Shown here: positions 34,124 to 42,784 of the stretch, in pieces
Numbering within the stretch: the stretch's first letter is position 1
How the letters are laid out: each line of letters begins with the position of its first letter
Assembly: GCF_910577345.1 (NCBI RefSeq)
Contig: NZ_CAJTMT010000026.1
Span: forward strand, 1 to 45,792
Direction: 5' to 3'
From: an uncultured Duncaniella sp.
GTDB taxonomy: Bacteria > Bacteroidota > Bacteroidia > Bacteroidales > Muribaculaceae
DNA: 45,792 bases
The notes under the pieces: model-generated
What the model was told of the DNA's origin: nothing
What the model saw: the letters and a program-made list of their open reading frames with translations, nothing else
Database searches by the model: none
Position numbers and translations under genes: made by a program

Positions 34124-35431
34124 TCAGGCATCCTTCACACTTTCCCCATCGCATTCAGAAAATACATAACCTCTCATTGCAATGTAAAAAAGGATAAAAG
34201 CAAACGGGAAGAAACGCAATGAGTCATTATATAATAAAACCAAGAGGATGATAATCCATATAAAACATTTGATATTTATACCGAGAAGAGAGGCACTGCG
34301 CGGAGCCATTAATGTCACAATATTGAAAACAAACCAAACAAAGCCAACAATCCCCAACTGAATCAAGATGGAAAAGGACAACGGAAGAGAACCACTAAGC
34401 AGCCACTGCCATTCGGATGCAAACTTCGACATTTCAATAACGGTTCCACCTTTAAACTGTCCAAGACCTGCGCCAAATAAAATTCCTCCGGAAGAATACG
34501 AAAGTGCTTCCGGGACAAAAACAATCTTTGTAAATCGTGGAATATCAATACCACCGCCTATATCATCCACCGTATAAACCTCATCCTGTATTAACTCAGC
34601 TAATTCCATCAGACCTTCAGGATCCTCACCTACCATGTAGGCTTCCATAGCGTCTTCTGAAAACACTGCTTCCATAGCCTGACCGGTGATTCCAAGATAT
34701 GCCACACCGGCTCCTATCATTCCGACAATAATCATCGGGGTTGATACAAGCAGCTTGAATACAGTCTTCCATTCAAATTTAAGCAGAAGCAGAAAATAGG
34801 CCAATAGAAACAGGAAGCTGATTTTCGTCTCGTTAAGGAATGTCGGATAAAGGAGAAAAACGTAGACTTTATTTTTTGCCAACTCCCCCCAGTAGTTACC
34901 GAATTTCCATTTTTTGGAAATAAGATAAAATGAGATGATATAAATGGATGTCGATGCAATACCGGAAAATCCATAACCCATCGAGCCTCCGCCATGGTCA
35001 TTGGCACCATAACGCAGGAACTGCTCAGTCATGCAGAATGCCTGAATCCAAAGGAAGATGTAAAGTTGCTTGTCAAACGACTCGATGAAGCGCTCACGAT
35101 GACGGGAAGTCAGCATGAAACGAATGATAGGAGCGGCAAACAGGAGTCCGAAGAAATCACGCGCGCCGTTGACAGTGAAAACAAATCCAAGATGGTTCAA
35201 ACAAGCCGATACCACTCCAAGCACGACAAAACTGCCAAACACAATTATATCGCGGCGGTTCCGTAATGTATAGAGTCCGCAAACAAGAAATACAAAGTCA
35301 CACAAAAGGTAGACCGCACTTTTTGCCGATGCAAGCGGGGGAATGAGTTCTTCTGCGACGAAACCGAAGCATAGAAGAGCCCACATCGCCCCGAAAAACA
35401 AGCCGGAAAAGACCTTGTATTTCTCTACCAT
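34124..35431 (-). CDS. Wzy-like polysaccharide polymerase
   Basis: Multi-spanning membrane protein of 435 residues with about 10-12 hydrophobic segments and one large hydrophilic loop (about residues 240-325, rich in Glu/Asp: MVGEDPEGLMELAELIQDEVYTV). This topology, with the big periplasmic loop in the second half, is typical of Wzy/O-antigen polymerases. Primary sequence in this family is poorly conserved, so the call rests on topology and context: it lies directly downstream of wza- and wzc-like genes and upstream of glycosyltransferases and a flippase. An alternative is an O-antigen ligase. Confidence 0.8.
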   Translation of the reverse strand: MVEKYKVFSGLFFGAMWALLCFGFVAEELIPPLASAKSAVYLLCDFVFLVCGLYTLRNRRDIIVFGSFVVLGVVSACLNHLGFVFTVNGARDFFGLLFAAPIIRFMLTSRHRERFIESFDKQLYIFLWIQAFCMTEQFLRYGANDHGGGSMGYGFSGIASTSIYIISFYLISKKWKFGNYWGELAKNKVYVFLLYPTFLNETKISFLFLLAYFLLLLKFEWKTVFKLLVSTPMIIVGMIGAGVAYLGITGQAMEAVFSEDAMEAYMVGEDPEGLMELAELIQDEVYTVDDIGGGIDIPRFTKIVFVPEALSYSSGGILFGAGLGQFKGGTVIEMSKFASEWQWLLSGSLPLSFSILIQLGIVGFVWFVFNIVTLMAPRSASLLGINIKCFIWIIILLVLLYNDSLRFFPFAFILFYIAMRGYVFSECDGESVKDA

Positions 35432-35498
35432 ATCAAAGTTGGTTCACCTTGTTTGACCTTATCTTACTTTTTACTATAACCGACAACCGGAACAGCGG

Positions 35499-37793
35499 TT
35501 ATTTACGGGCACTCTTTGCAGAATAGCCGTAGCCGTAGCCCTTCTTCGAAGTCGTGCCGTTGACAACGACGGAGAGCTTCTTAAGACGGTTGTTGGTATA
35601 GATGTCCTCAACGAAGCGAAGGTCGGAGACTGTACTGTAGTTGACGCGGGTGACATAGACTGTCGCATCGGCCACGCGGTCGAGGCTGAACGTATCGCTG
35701 ACCATGCCGACAGGGGCACTGTCGATGACGATATAGTCATACATCGTGCGGAGCTTGGCAAAGAGTTCATCCACCTTCTTCGATGCAAGGAGTTCGGCGG
35801 GATTCGGTGGAATCGGACCGGCGACAATGACATCGCAGTCAGCAACACCCGGGACGGGCTGAATGATGGATTCAAGCGAGACATTGCTTGCCGAGAGATA
35901 ATTGGTGAGACCCATCGGAGGATTGATGCCCAGATAGTTGGCAAGCTGCGGGTTGCGGATGTCCATGCCGACGAGAAGTACTCTCTTGCCTTCAAGGAGG
36001 GAGAGTGTGGCGGCAAGGTTAAGGGAGATGAAGGATTTGCCTTCGCCCGAACGGGTTGAGGTCATGAGCACAACCTTGTCGTTTTCACCGCCCAGCATAA
36101 ACTGGAGATTGGTGCGGATGAGGCGGAAGAGTTCCGTAGCTGAAGAGGTGTCCGTAGCAGAGACGACGAGGTTGCGGCCAGAGCGGTCCACACACATCTC
36201 GCCAAGTATAGGAGCCGAGATGCGGCGCTCCACGTCCTCCTTCGTCTCGAACTTGCTGCGCACAAGACTGCGGATATAGAGCAGCATCGGGGGGAAGAGA
36301 AGACCGAGCACTAATGCTATCAGAAGAATCACCTTCTTCGAAAGACCGAGGGGCTCGCTGAGCGAGAAAGCCTCGTCAATAATCTGGCCCTTAGGAATTG
36401 AATTGGCAAGGAGCATGGCATTCTCTTCCTGCTTCTGGAGGAGGAAAAGATAGATTTCCTGCTTGATTTCCTGCTGGCGCTTCATGTTGATATATTCGCG
36501 CTCCTGAGTAGGGATATTTCCGAGTTTTCCGGCAATCGAACTTTGCTCCGCCTTAATCTTACTGAGATTTAGTTCGGCATTTTCAAGGGCCTTATCGCTC
36601 GACACAAGAAGGTTGGCACGGACGAGATCCATCTGTTTTGTCAACTGACGGAGGGCATAGCTGTTCTGCTTGGCATTCTGGGTGAGTTCAAGACGCTTGA
36701 ACACAAGGGCGTTATAGGTGTTGATACCGCTCTGCACACCACCGTTAGCCACTGACGCAGGGATGAGTTCAGTGTAGTTGAGTGAGTCTGCGAGGAATTC
36801 GCGGGTGAGTTTGAGAAGGGCGATTTCTTTCTCAGTATTGAACACGGCGGATTCCATCTGACCCTTTTTGACACTTTGGTAGTTGGCCTCGGCTGCAACG
36901 TCGACTATCCGATTCTGCTCCTTATAACGCTGGATTGCAGATTCCGACTCATTGAGCTCGTTAGACAGCAGTCCTATGCGGTCGTTGAGGAAAGCCGCTG
37001 TCTTCTCGCCTTGAAGATTCTTTTCATTGATACCACGCTCATTATATTTCTCGATAATCTTGTTGAGCACGGCTGTGCCGTAGTCAGCGTTAGGTGTGTT
37101 GAGCGCGAGGCTTATGACATTGCTCTTCTTACTTCCACGATAGGCCATGACCTCCTTGTCAAGATCCTCGGCCGCAACGTCATAGCCGGTAAAGCTGATG
37201 GTGGTTTTCAATGACTTACCCTTGACATATTCAGGAGTGGTGACAATGGTGAAATCGCCATAGTCGGTGTGGAGTTGAGCCGGAAGAGTGACATCCTTGG
37301 CTTTACCGATTACATCGCGCTTCACCTTGGCTTTGATATTCGCAAGGCCTTTATCGTTGATTTTCACCTTAAACACAATGGTCGACATAAGCGTATCGGC
37401 AATGCCGGGGGCCACGACATCGACAGGAAACTCTGGATAAGCAAGGTGCGATTTGAGGAAACCGTCACTGACATAGTGCATCTTGTTGATGCCAAGCTCT
37501 TTGGCCACATCGCTGAAAAGCGAATGTGAGGCGATGACAAACACCTCATCCTCAACGAAGCCTTTCGAGCCAAACAGACTGCCCATGCCCCCGAGGTCAG
37601 CCATGGGGTTGGAATCCTCCTGCTGAATCAGGACGTTGGCCCTGATGGCCATCGGCCGCTTGTAGATGCGGCAGAAGAGGAAAGCCATGACAAGGCAGAA
37701 AATTACCGAAATGACAAACCAGTACCATTTCGACACGTATGTTTTAACCAAAGCATTTACATCAAAGAAGTCTGATGTGTTTTTCTTTGCCAT
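35499..37793 (-). CDS. Wzc-like polysaccharide co-polymerase / tyrosine autokinase
   Basis: Inner-membrane protein of 764 residues that controls chain length and couples to the Wza channel. The Wzz domain starts after the first transmembrane helix (WYWFVISVIFCLVMAFLF, about 19-36). A coiled-coil periplasmic region covers about 230-440, with QEREYINMKRQQEIKQEIY before the second helix (about 485-510). The cytosolic BY-kinase domain has Walker A SGEGKSF (Lys586), Walker A' LLVGMDIRNP and Walker B YDYIVIDSAP. The C-terminal tail has Tyr753, Tyr755 and Tyr757 (KKGYGYGYSAK), the expected autophosphorylation cluster. The gene lies 22 bp after the wza-like gene. Confidence 0.96.
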   Translation of the reverse strand: MAKKNTSDFFDVNALVKTYVSKWYWFVISVIFCLVMAFLFCRIYKRPMAIRANVLIQQEDSNPMADLGGMGSLFGSKGFVEDEVFVIASHSLFSDVAKELGINKMHYVSDGFLKSHLAYPEFPVDVVAPGIADTLMSTIVFKVKINDKGLANIKAKVKRDVIGKAKDVTLPAQLHTDYGDFTIVTTPEYVKGKSLKTTISFTGYDVAAEDLDKEVMAYRGSKKSNVISLALNTPNADYGTAVLNKIIEKYNERGINEKNLQGEKTAAFLNDRIGLLSNELNESESAIQRYKEQNRIVDVAAEANYQSVKKGQMESAVFNTEKEIALLKLTREFLADSLNYTELIPASVANGGVQSGINTYNALVFKRLELTQNAKQNSYALRQLTKQMDLVRANLLVSSDKALENAELNLSKIKAEQSSIAGKLGNIPTQEREYINMKRQQEIKQEIYLFLLQKQEENAMLLANSIPKGQIIDEAFSLSEPLGLSKKVILLIALVLGLLFPPMLLYIRSLVRSKFETKEDVERRISAPILGEMCVDRSGRNLVVSATDTSSATELFRLIRTNLQFMLGGENDKVVLMTSTRSGEGKSFISLNLAATLSLLEGKRVLLVGMDIRNPQLANYLGINPPMGLTNYLSASNVSLESIIQPVPGVADCDVIVAGPIPPNPAELLASKKVDELFAKLRTMYDYIVIDSAPVGMVSDTFSLDRVADATVYVTRVNYSTVSDLRFVEDIYTNNRLKKLSVVVNGTTSKKGYGYGYSAKSARK

Positions 37794-37815
37794 AATTCGA
37801 GATATTCGTGTTTAC

Positions 37816-38619
37816 TTATTTTACAGTGAGAGCAATGACAAGTGAAGCGATGACCGAAGCGGCGCTGACCACTGTTGAAATCACCGACAGTTTGAAGGCA
37901 TTGTCCTGATTATATTTGGAGTTAGCCTGACGGACCTTGTTGGGTTCCACATATATGTAATCGTTCTGCTGGAGATAGTAGTACGGCGAATCAAGCACAT
38001 CGGATTTATTCATGTCGAGGTGCACATATTCCTTCTTGCCGTTGTTCTCACGGATGAGAAGCACATTCGAGCGCTCGCCGTAGGGCGTCATGTCGCCTGC
38101 GGCAGAGAGAGCATCAAGAATTGAGAATCGGTTGCGCGTCACACGGATCTGGCCCGGATTGTTGACCTCACCTGCCACATTGACCTTGAAGTTGACCAGG
38201 TCTACGATGACCATCGGGTCCTCCACGTCTTTGCTTATCTGATTTGTAAGTTCCTGCTGGAGCTGTTCAGTGGTCATTCCGGCCACATGGAGTTTGCCGA
38301 GTTCGGGGAAATTGATGTCACCGGTGCTGCTCACGACGTAGGTCTGGGGAGTCGGGGTAATCGTATTCCCGAACATTTCACGGGTCGCGGGATTCAGCGT
38401 AGGGACATTGTAGACTGCCGTGGCCTCGGGATTGATTGAGGTCACGGATATGAAAAGTTCATCATCAGGTTTGATTTCCGGCATATAGTTCTCGGCCGGA
38501 AAACTGCCCTCTTTAATGGTTGAAATGTCTGTGAAATAAGGCAAAACCGTCTTGCTGCTATTGCAAGAGGCAAACAAACCGGCAACAATAACGCTCAGGA
38601 ATAATGATTTGGTTTTCAT
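37816..38619 (-). CDS. Wza-like polysaccharide export lipoprotein
   Basis: Outer-membrane polysaccharide export protein of 267 residues. A signal peptide with lipobox GLFASC (Cys19) is followed by the Poly_export domain (PEIKPDDELFISVTSINPEA, about 49-68; INFPELGKLHVAGMTTEQLQQEL, about 112-134) and an SLBB-type domain (VNVAGEVNNPGQIRV, about 150-164). A C-terminal hydrophobic segment (about 248-265) would anchor it or form the outer-membrane helix of the channel. It is the first gene of the nine-gene operon. The 120 bp upstream hold two AACGTT palindromes 11 bp apart (38670, 38681) but no perfect -7 box. Confidence 0.95.
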   Translation of the reverse strand: MKTKSLFLSVIVAGLFASCNSSKTVLPYFTDISTIKEGSFPAENYMPEIKPDDELFISVTSINPEATAVYNVPTLNPATREMFGNTITPTPQTYVVSSTGDINFPELGKLHVAGMTTEQLQQELTNQISKDVEDPMVIVDLVNFKVNVAGEVNNPGQIRVTRNRFSILDALSAAGDMTPYGERSNVLLIRENNGKKEYVHLDMNKSDVLDSPYYYLQQNDYIYVEPNKVRQANSKYNQDNAFKLSVISTVVSAASVIASLVIALTVK

Positions 38620-38669
38620 AAAGAGTTGTTCTCATAAAGCATAATACCACCGAGGCATTACACTAATCT

Positions 38670-38686
38670 AACGTTAACAAAACGTT
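38670..38686. promoter_or_regulatory. Paired AACGTT palindromes upstream of the polysaccharide operon
   Basis: AACGTT at 38670-38675 and 38681-38686, 11 bp (one helical turn) apart, about 50 bp before the wza-like start. Possibly an operator; equally it may be chance in AT-rich DNA. Confidence 0.35.
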
Positions 38687-38742
38687 AATATTATAAAAGC
38701 ATGTCAATTTCATGCGTCAGCGGATGGTTCTGACACAAAAAT

Positions 38743-39309
38743 TCAAATAGCCTCCTCTATCTGGGGAAGCACGGGGAGTATGGAATCGTTGACAATTATC
38801 CTGACGCAGGCGTGTGGCTCAACCACCTCAAACTGTTCCTGCGAACTGATGCGCGCAAGCACCTGATTGCGGTCGAAGCCGTTGCGCTCCATGACCCTCG
38901 CTACACGGACGTCAAGAGGAGCTTCAACCTCCCAAACTTCGTCGACCATCTTGTCGAGACCGCTCTGATAGAGTATGGCCGTCTCCACAAATGACTTCGG
39001 GGCGGTCTGTTCGCCATACCATCGGGCAAGATCGCGTCTGACAGCTTCGTGGACAATCGAATTCAAGCGCTGCAGGGCCTCATAGTCGGAAAAGACGATT
39101 TCGCTCAGACGTTTGCGGTCAATCTCTCCGGCAGGGGTGATGCATTCTGGATGCACGTGCTCGGCCAGATTGGCTTTTATTGCAGTATCTGTGTCCATGA
39201 TGCGGGCGGCACGGCTGTCGCAATCATAGACCGGATAGCCCATGGCTGCCACAATTCGGCTCACCACGGTCTTTCCGCAGCCAATACCACCGGATATAGC
39301 TATCAGCAT
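38743..39309 (-). CDS. coaE: Dephospho-CoA kinase
   Basis: Last step of coenzyme A synthesis: phosphorylates the 3'-hydroxyl of dephospho-CoA with ATP, in the cytosol (188 residues). The P-loop is GGIGCGKT at residues 7-14. The lid/substrate region has YPVYDCDSRA and later WEVEAPLDVRVARVMERNGFDRNQVLARISSQ, the conserved CoA-binding and lid helices. It follows ybbR by 70 bp and probably belongs to the nusB-yajC-ybbR-coaE operon. The polysaccharide operon starts about 120 bp after it and appears to be a separate unit. Confidence 0.96.
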   Translation of the reverse strand: MLIAISGGIGCGKTVVSRIVAAMGYPVYDCDSRAARIMDTDTAIKANLAEHVHPECITPAGEIDRKRLSEIVFSDYEALQRLNSIVHEAVRRDLARWYGEQTAPKSFVETAILYQSGLDKMVDEVWEVEAPLDVRVARVMERNGFDRNQVLARISSQEQFEVVEPHACVRIIVNDSILPVLPQIEEAI

Positions 39310-39379
39310 AATATTTTCAGGATTGTGTATGGATTAGAATTCAAAGGCAGGGAGGGGAACAGGCGAGAACGTTACGGAA

Positions 39380-40351
39380 TCATTTGCTGTTCTCGATGAT
39401 GTATTCAACGCTGTCAGGCGTAAAACTTACATTGTGGTAAACCGCCGGAAGTGAAGACAGCGACACACCAAGCTTCTTTTTCGACGGCTTTGCAGCACGG
39501 AAGTCAACGTAGGCCTTCACGGGATAGTCATCGTTATATGCGCTCATAGGCACAAGATAGCTTATCTCGACCTTCGACGGGAAAGTGATGAGATTGGTTT
39601 CTTCAGGAAGGTTCTCGACCTCAATGCCGATAGAGCGCTTACGCATAATCAGAGGCTCGATCGGCACAGTGACTGTCACCACATCAGGAATGATACGCAC
39701 ACCTGCAATCGGCTTCACCTTCACCTCATAGCGCGTCGTATCCTTGAGATTTGATTTAACGATAGGCTCAGTCGAGACGAATTTGAGCGAATGAGGAAGG
39801 TCGGCTACGGAATAGAGGGTCACGGAATCAGTGCTCGCCATGATCGGACCCGAAATGATGTATTGGAGATTAGGATGGATGTCAGCCTGGACGATGAGTT
39901 TCACCTTCACTCCCGGCTGGGTTGTGAACGGAAGGCGCAACGAATCGGGACGGCATGAGACAATCTGCACACCGTTGCCGAAATATTCCCTCATGCGCGA
40001 ATCGAGTTTCTGATGGTTAAGGACAAGCGCATCATCCTCGATGTTGTCCTGCCATTTCAGTTTGACAGGCGACAGCTTGCCCCAGAGGAAGCGCAGGAGC
40101 TGCGAGTCCTTACCCTTGACACTCACACCGAGCGACGGGGGCACCTGCCCTATCACCGTGACACTGTCGGGGACATCCTGCAGTTCGACAGGAATGTCGA
40201 AATCCCGCTGCACCTCGGTGTCGAGCGAAAGAAAAACCCAGAAGACGAAGGCCACCGCCACAAAGAGGAGGTAGAGCAATACGTTTTGGCCACGGCTCGA
40301 TTTAAGAGCCGTAGCCACTTTCTTCTGTATCTTCTGAGCTTTTTCGTTCAT
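39380..40351 (-). CDS. YbbR-like domain protein
   Basis: Membrane-anchored protein of 323 residues with one N-terminal transmembrane helix (about 23-42, LLYLLFVAVAFVFWVFLSL) and an extracytoplasmic part of YbbR-type beta domains (FDIPVELQDVPDSVTV near 51-66; SVTLYSVADLPHSLKFVSTEPI near 176-197; SIGIEVENLPEETNLITF near 241-258). In Firmicutes the YbbR protein CdaR regulates diadenylate cyclase; no cyclase gene is adjacent here, so the role is open. Conserved placement between yajC and coaE in Bacteroidales. Confidence 0.9.
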   Translation of the reverse strand: MNEKAQKIQKKVATALKSSRGQNVLLYLLFVAVAFVFWVFLSLDTEVQRDFDIPVELQDVPDSVTVIGQVPPSLGVSVKGKDSQLLRFLWGKLSPVKLKWQDNIEDDALVLNHQKLDSRMREYFGNGVQIVSCRPDSLRLPFTTQPGVKVKLIVQADIHPNLQYIISGPIMASTDSVTLYSVADLPHSLKFVSTEPIVKSNLKDTTRYEVKVKPIAGVRIIPDVVTVTVPIEPLIMRKRSIGIEVENLPEETNLITFPSKVEISYLVPMSAYNDDYPVKAYVDFRAAKPSKKKLGVSLSSLPAVYHNVSFTPDSVEYIIENSK

Positions 40352-40364
40352 TCAGAGGAAATGA

Positions 40365-40691
40365 TTACTGTTTGTTTTCCTTCTCGGCGGCGTCGCGGAG
40401 AGCCTGCTGTGCAGAAGGATAGACAGAACCCTTGTCGATTGTGATGCGGACATCCTTGGCAATCTCAACAACGAAAGTAGTCTCGTCGATGCTCTTGATC
40501 TTACCGTAGATACCACCGGCGGTCACGATATTGTCGTTGACACGGAGACCTTCACGGAATTTCTTGATTTCGTTCTGTCGTTTCTGCTGCGGACGGATCA
40601 TCATGAAGTAGAAGACTGCGATGAGCGCCACAATCATCAGGATGTTTGCCCAGCTTGCGCTGTTGCCCTGAAGAAGAATAGTGTTAAGCAT
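40365..40691 (-). CDS. yajC: Preprotein translocase subunit YajC
   Basis: Small inner-membrane subunit of the SecDF-YajC holotranslocon (108 residues). A single transmembrane helix (about 14-35, ANILMIVALIAVFYFMMIRPQQ) is followed at once by the hallmark RPQQKRQNEIKKFREGLRVN and a KOW-like small beta domain (DNIVTAGGIYGKIKSID). The tail is charged. Lies 13 bp before ybbR and 53 bp after nusB in the same orientation. Confidence 0.95.
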   Translation of the reverse strand: MLNTILLQGNSASWANILMIVALIAVFYFMMIRPQQKRQNEIKKFREGLRVNDNIVTAGGIYGKIKSIDETTFVVEIAKDVRITIDKGSVYPSAQQALRDAAEKENKQ

Positions 40692-40744
40692 ATTTTTCTG
40701 TTTTTATATTGGGAGATTAGTATTCTGTCTGTTTAATGGGATAA

Positions 40745-42175
40745 TCAGGCCTTCATCAATTTGCCCTCTTCCTTAAGATGGTTGATGACCGCATAGAGGA
40801 TACCGTTGATGAACGCTCCGCTCCTCGGAGTGCTGTAGGCATTGGCAATCTCGATATATTCGTTGAGGCTTACGGCAAGGGGTATCGCGGGGAAATTCAT
40901 GATTTCGGCAAGGGCAGTGACCATGATGACAATGTCCATGAACGCGAGGCGTTCGGCATCCCAGCGGTTGCGGTTGACGAAGGAGTCAATGAGTTCGCGA
41001 TATGCCTCATAGTTCTTGACTGCAAGCTCGAAAAGCTCGCCACCGAAGCGGCTGTCCTCATCATCCTTGAACTGCGGGAGGAGCGCGCCGAAGACATCAC
41101 CCTGACCGATACGACGGATTGTCTTGAGGACGAAAGTGCCGATGACATGGAGGTCGTCGTTCCAGTACACGGACTTGGATTCGAGAGCGTCAGCGAGTTC
41201 GTCACCCTGAAGGATGATGGTCTTGTAGACCTGTCGCCAGAAATCGGCATCCTCTTCAAGAGTCGGTTCACCCTCGCGGCTCATGTATTCCTTATATAAG
41301 TCGCTTTCGGTGATTTTGTCGAGAATACTTCTGAGAAGGAGAGCATCCGAGTCCCAGTTGAGTTTTTTCTCATCTACCGCTGCAATGAAATCCTCATTCT
41401 CAGAAAGCGCCTTGACAAATTTGTTCTCGACAAAGCGCATGTTGGGATGGAGATCCTCGTCGGTCGGCAGGAACTTGTGTTTGGCAGCATCGAGACGCTG
41501 GTCCTGCAGGCGGGTGAGCTCTACCGAAAGGAGCAGGAGGCTGTGGTAAAGCTCATGGGCCTTGTCAAGCGAATAGTCAAGAGCATGACGGGCATGGTTG
41601 AAGAGACCACGGTTGTCGTTATACTCATTGAGCGTGTGCATGAGCGAATTCACACCACGGGTGAAACCTGCCACTGTAAAGCCGGGGTTCTTGCGGGCCA
41701 CGGCCACGAATTCCGGATTGTTGGCAATGAGGTTGGTGATGATAGAGGCCCAGAGGGTCACATCGTCCTTAAGCTCGGGTTTCTTGATACGGATATAGCT
41801 TTTATAGGCTGGAAGTGTCGGGATGGCATCGTAGATCGCAGGGATAATGGAGTCGAACTGCGCCACGCCCGAGCGGTCACGCAGGATAATCGCCCTGATC
41901 TCGTCAAGTCCGTTGAGCGAACGTGCGAGTGCGTTATGGTCAATATGCTTGTTGAGTGCAATGCCACGGAGAGGAGACTGCCGGCGACCGGAGGAGACAT
42001 CGAAGCCTGACATTTCCAGAACCATCATCAGCAAATCAAGATAAAGTTCATGGCCATATTTCTTATCGCGTGAAGGATTTTCCACCGGGGGCTCAATCTT
42101 GAATTCGCTCTGCGTAAGCAGGTAGGAATAGAGGAGCTGCACCACTTTGATTCGGATCAAAACTCGATTTATCAT
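40745..42175 (-). CDS. nusB: NusB-family transcription antitermination factor, enlarged
   Basis: Predicted RNA-binding partner of NusE in ribosomal-RNA antitermination (cytosolic). The start MINRVLIRIKVVQLLYSYLL matches the Bacteroidales NusB N-terminus, and residues about 204-476 match the remainder (LDKAHELYHSLLLLSVELTRLQ, then RWDAERLAFMDIVIMVTALAE and IPLAVSLNEYIEIANAY...GAFINGILYAV). Between them lies an extra segment of about 160 residues (about 40-200). The protein is 476 residues; I recall about 310 for Bacteroides NusB. Parts of the extra segment resemble the later core (HELYLDLLMMVLEMSG with HELYHSLLLLSVELTR), suggesting internal duplication. First gene of the nusB-yajC-ybbR-coaE cluster, head to head with rho. 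Confidence 0.88.
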   Translation of the reverse strand: MINRVLIRIKVVQLLYSYLLTQSEFKIEPPVENPSRDKKYGHELYLDLLMMVLEMSGFDVSSGRRQSPLRGIALNKHIDHNALARSLNGLDEIRAIILRDRSGVAQFDSIIPAIYDAIPTLPAYKSYIRIKKPELKDDVTLWASIITNLIANNPEFVAVARKNPGFTVAGFTRGVNSLMHTLNEYNDNRGLFNHARHALDYSLDKAHELYHSLLLLSVELTRLQDQRLDAAKHKFLPTDEDLHPNMRFVENKFVKALSENEDFIAAVDEKKLNWDSDALLLRSILDKITESDLYKEYMSREGEPTLEEDADFWRQVYKTIILQGDELADALESKSVYWNDDLHVIGTFVLKTIRRIGQGDVFGALLPQFKDDEDSRFGGELFELAVKNYEAYRELIDSFVNRNRWDAERLAFMDIVIMVTALAEIMNFPAIPLAVSLNEYIEIANAYSTPRSGAFINGILYAVINHLKEEGKLMKA

Positions 42176-42221
42176 GATTATAAAGAGCTATTTTTATAAC
42201 TTGCTAATGATTTTAACGCTG

Positions 42222-42229
42222 CAAATTTA
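42222..42229 (-). promoter_or_regulatory. -7 box of nusB
   Basis: Minus strand TAAATTTG, about 47 bp before the ATG at 42175. No -33 at ideal spacing. Confidence 0.5.
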
Positions 42230-42297
42230 CGACTTTTTCTGAATATATCTCACAATTATGGGATGAAAACACAATATAAAACATTTTTCATGTTTCC

Positions 42298-42329
42298 TTT
42301 GTTGTTTAAGAAAAATAGTTGTATCTTTG
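42298..42329 (+). promoter_or_regulatory. Promoter of rho
   Basis: TTTG at 42298-42301, a 20-nt spacer, and TATCTTTG at 42322-42329: an ideal Bacteroidota promoter. Transcription would start near 42336, about 450 nt before the rho ATG. Confidence 0.8.
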
Positions 42330-42335
42330 CAGTGA

Positions 42336-42784
42336 TTAAAGATCGGTCTTTTCCAAGACTGCATCAGCGACCTCCCCCTCTTCATAATCCATGATAATTT
42401 ATTAAGGTCGCCGGTCGAGATTCTCAACAAACATCTCTTCCTCAAAAAAAATCCACAGAGCAGTTTTCAACTATTTTCATCCGGTGAAGCAGTGGTTTCT
42501 TACGTCCGTCCGTTTGGGCGCAGCTCCCTCTTTTCAATTTTCCGCCACTCCCCTTCTCCGCTCTATTTCAATTCCAAGCAATCCACATTCTCACACCCCA
42601 CCCCTCTCCCCACTGACAACTTTTCTTCGAATGCAATTTGTCAACGGCAGATAAAAATCAATTTCCCACGGCAAATAATCACCGGATTTTTATCATACCG
42701 GATTTTTACCTAAAGATTTCTATTTATTAATATATCCCCCCAGGGCCGCTGAACACTTTCAGCCGCAATCTATATATTAAATAT
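42336..42784 (+). promoter_or_regulatory. Long rho leader with C-rich, G-poor (rut-like) stretch
   Basis: No coding frame of note. An early hairpin is possible (GCGACCT 42367-42373 with AGGTCGC 42405-42411). From about 42520 to 42625 the RNA is pyrimidine-rich and nearly free of G; in 42541-42600, 28 of 60 bases are C and 3 are G. Such C>G stretches are the hallmark of Rho loading sites, so the leader may let Rho stop its own synthesis. Confidence 0.6.

Noticed and set aside
42336..42784. Riboswitch in the rho leader
   Set aside because: I could not match any known riboswitch core; the striking feature is base composition, not a conserved aptamer.
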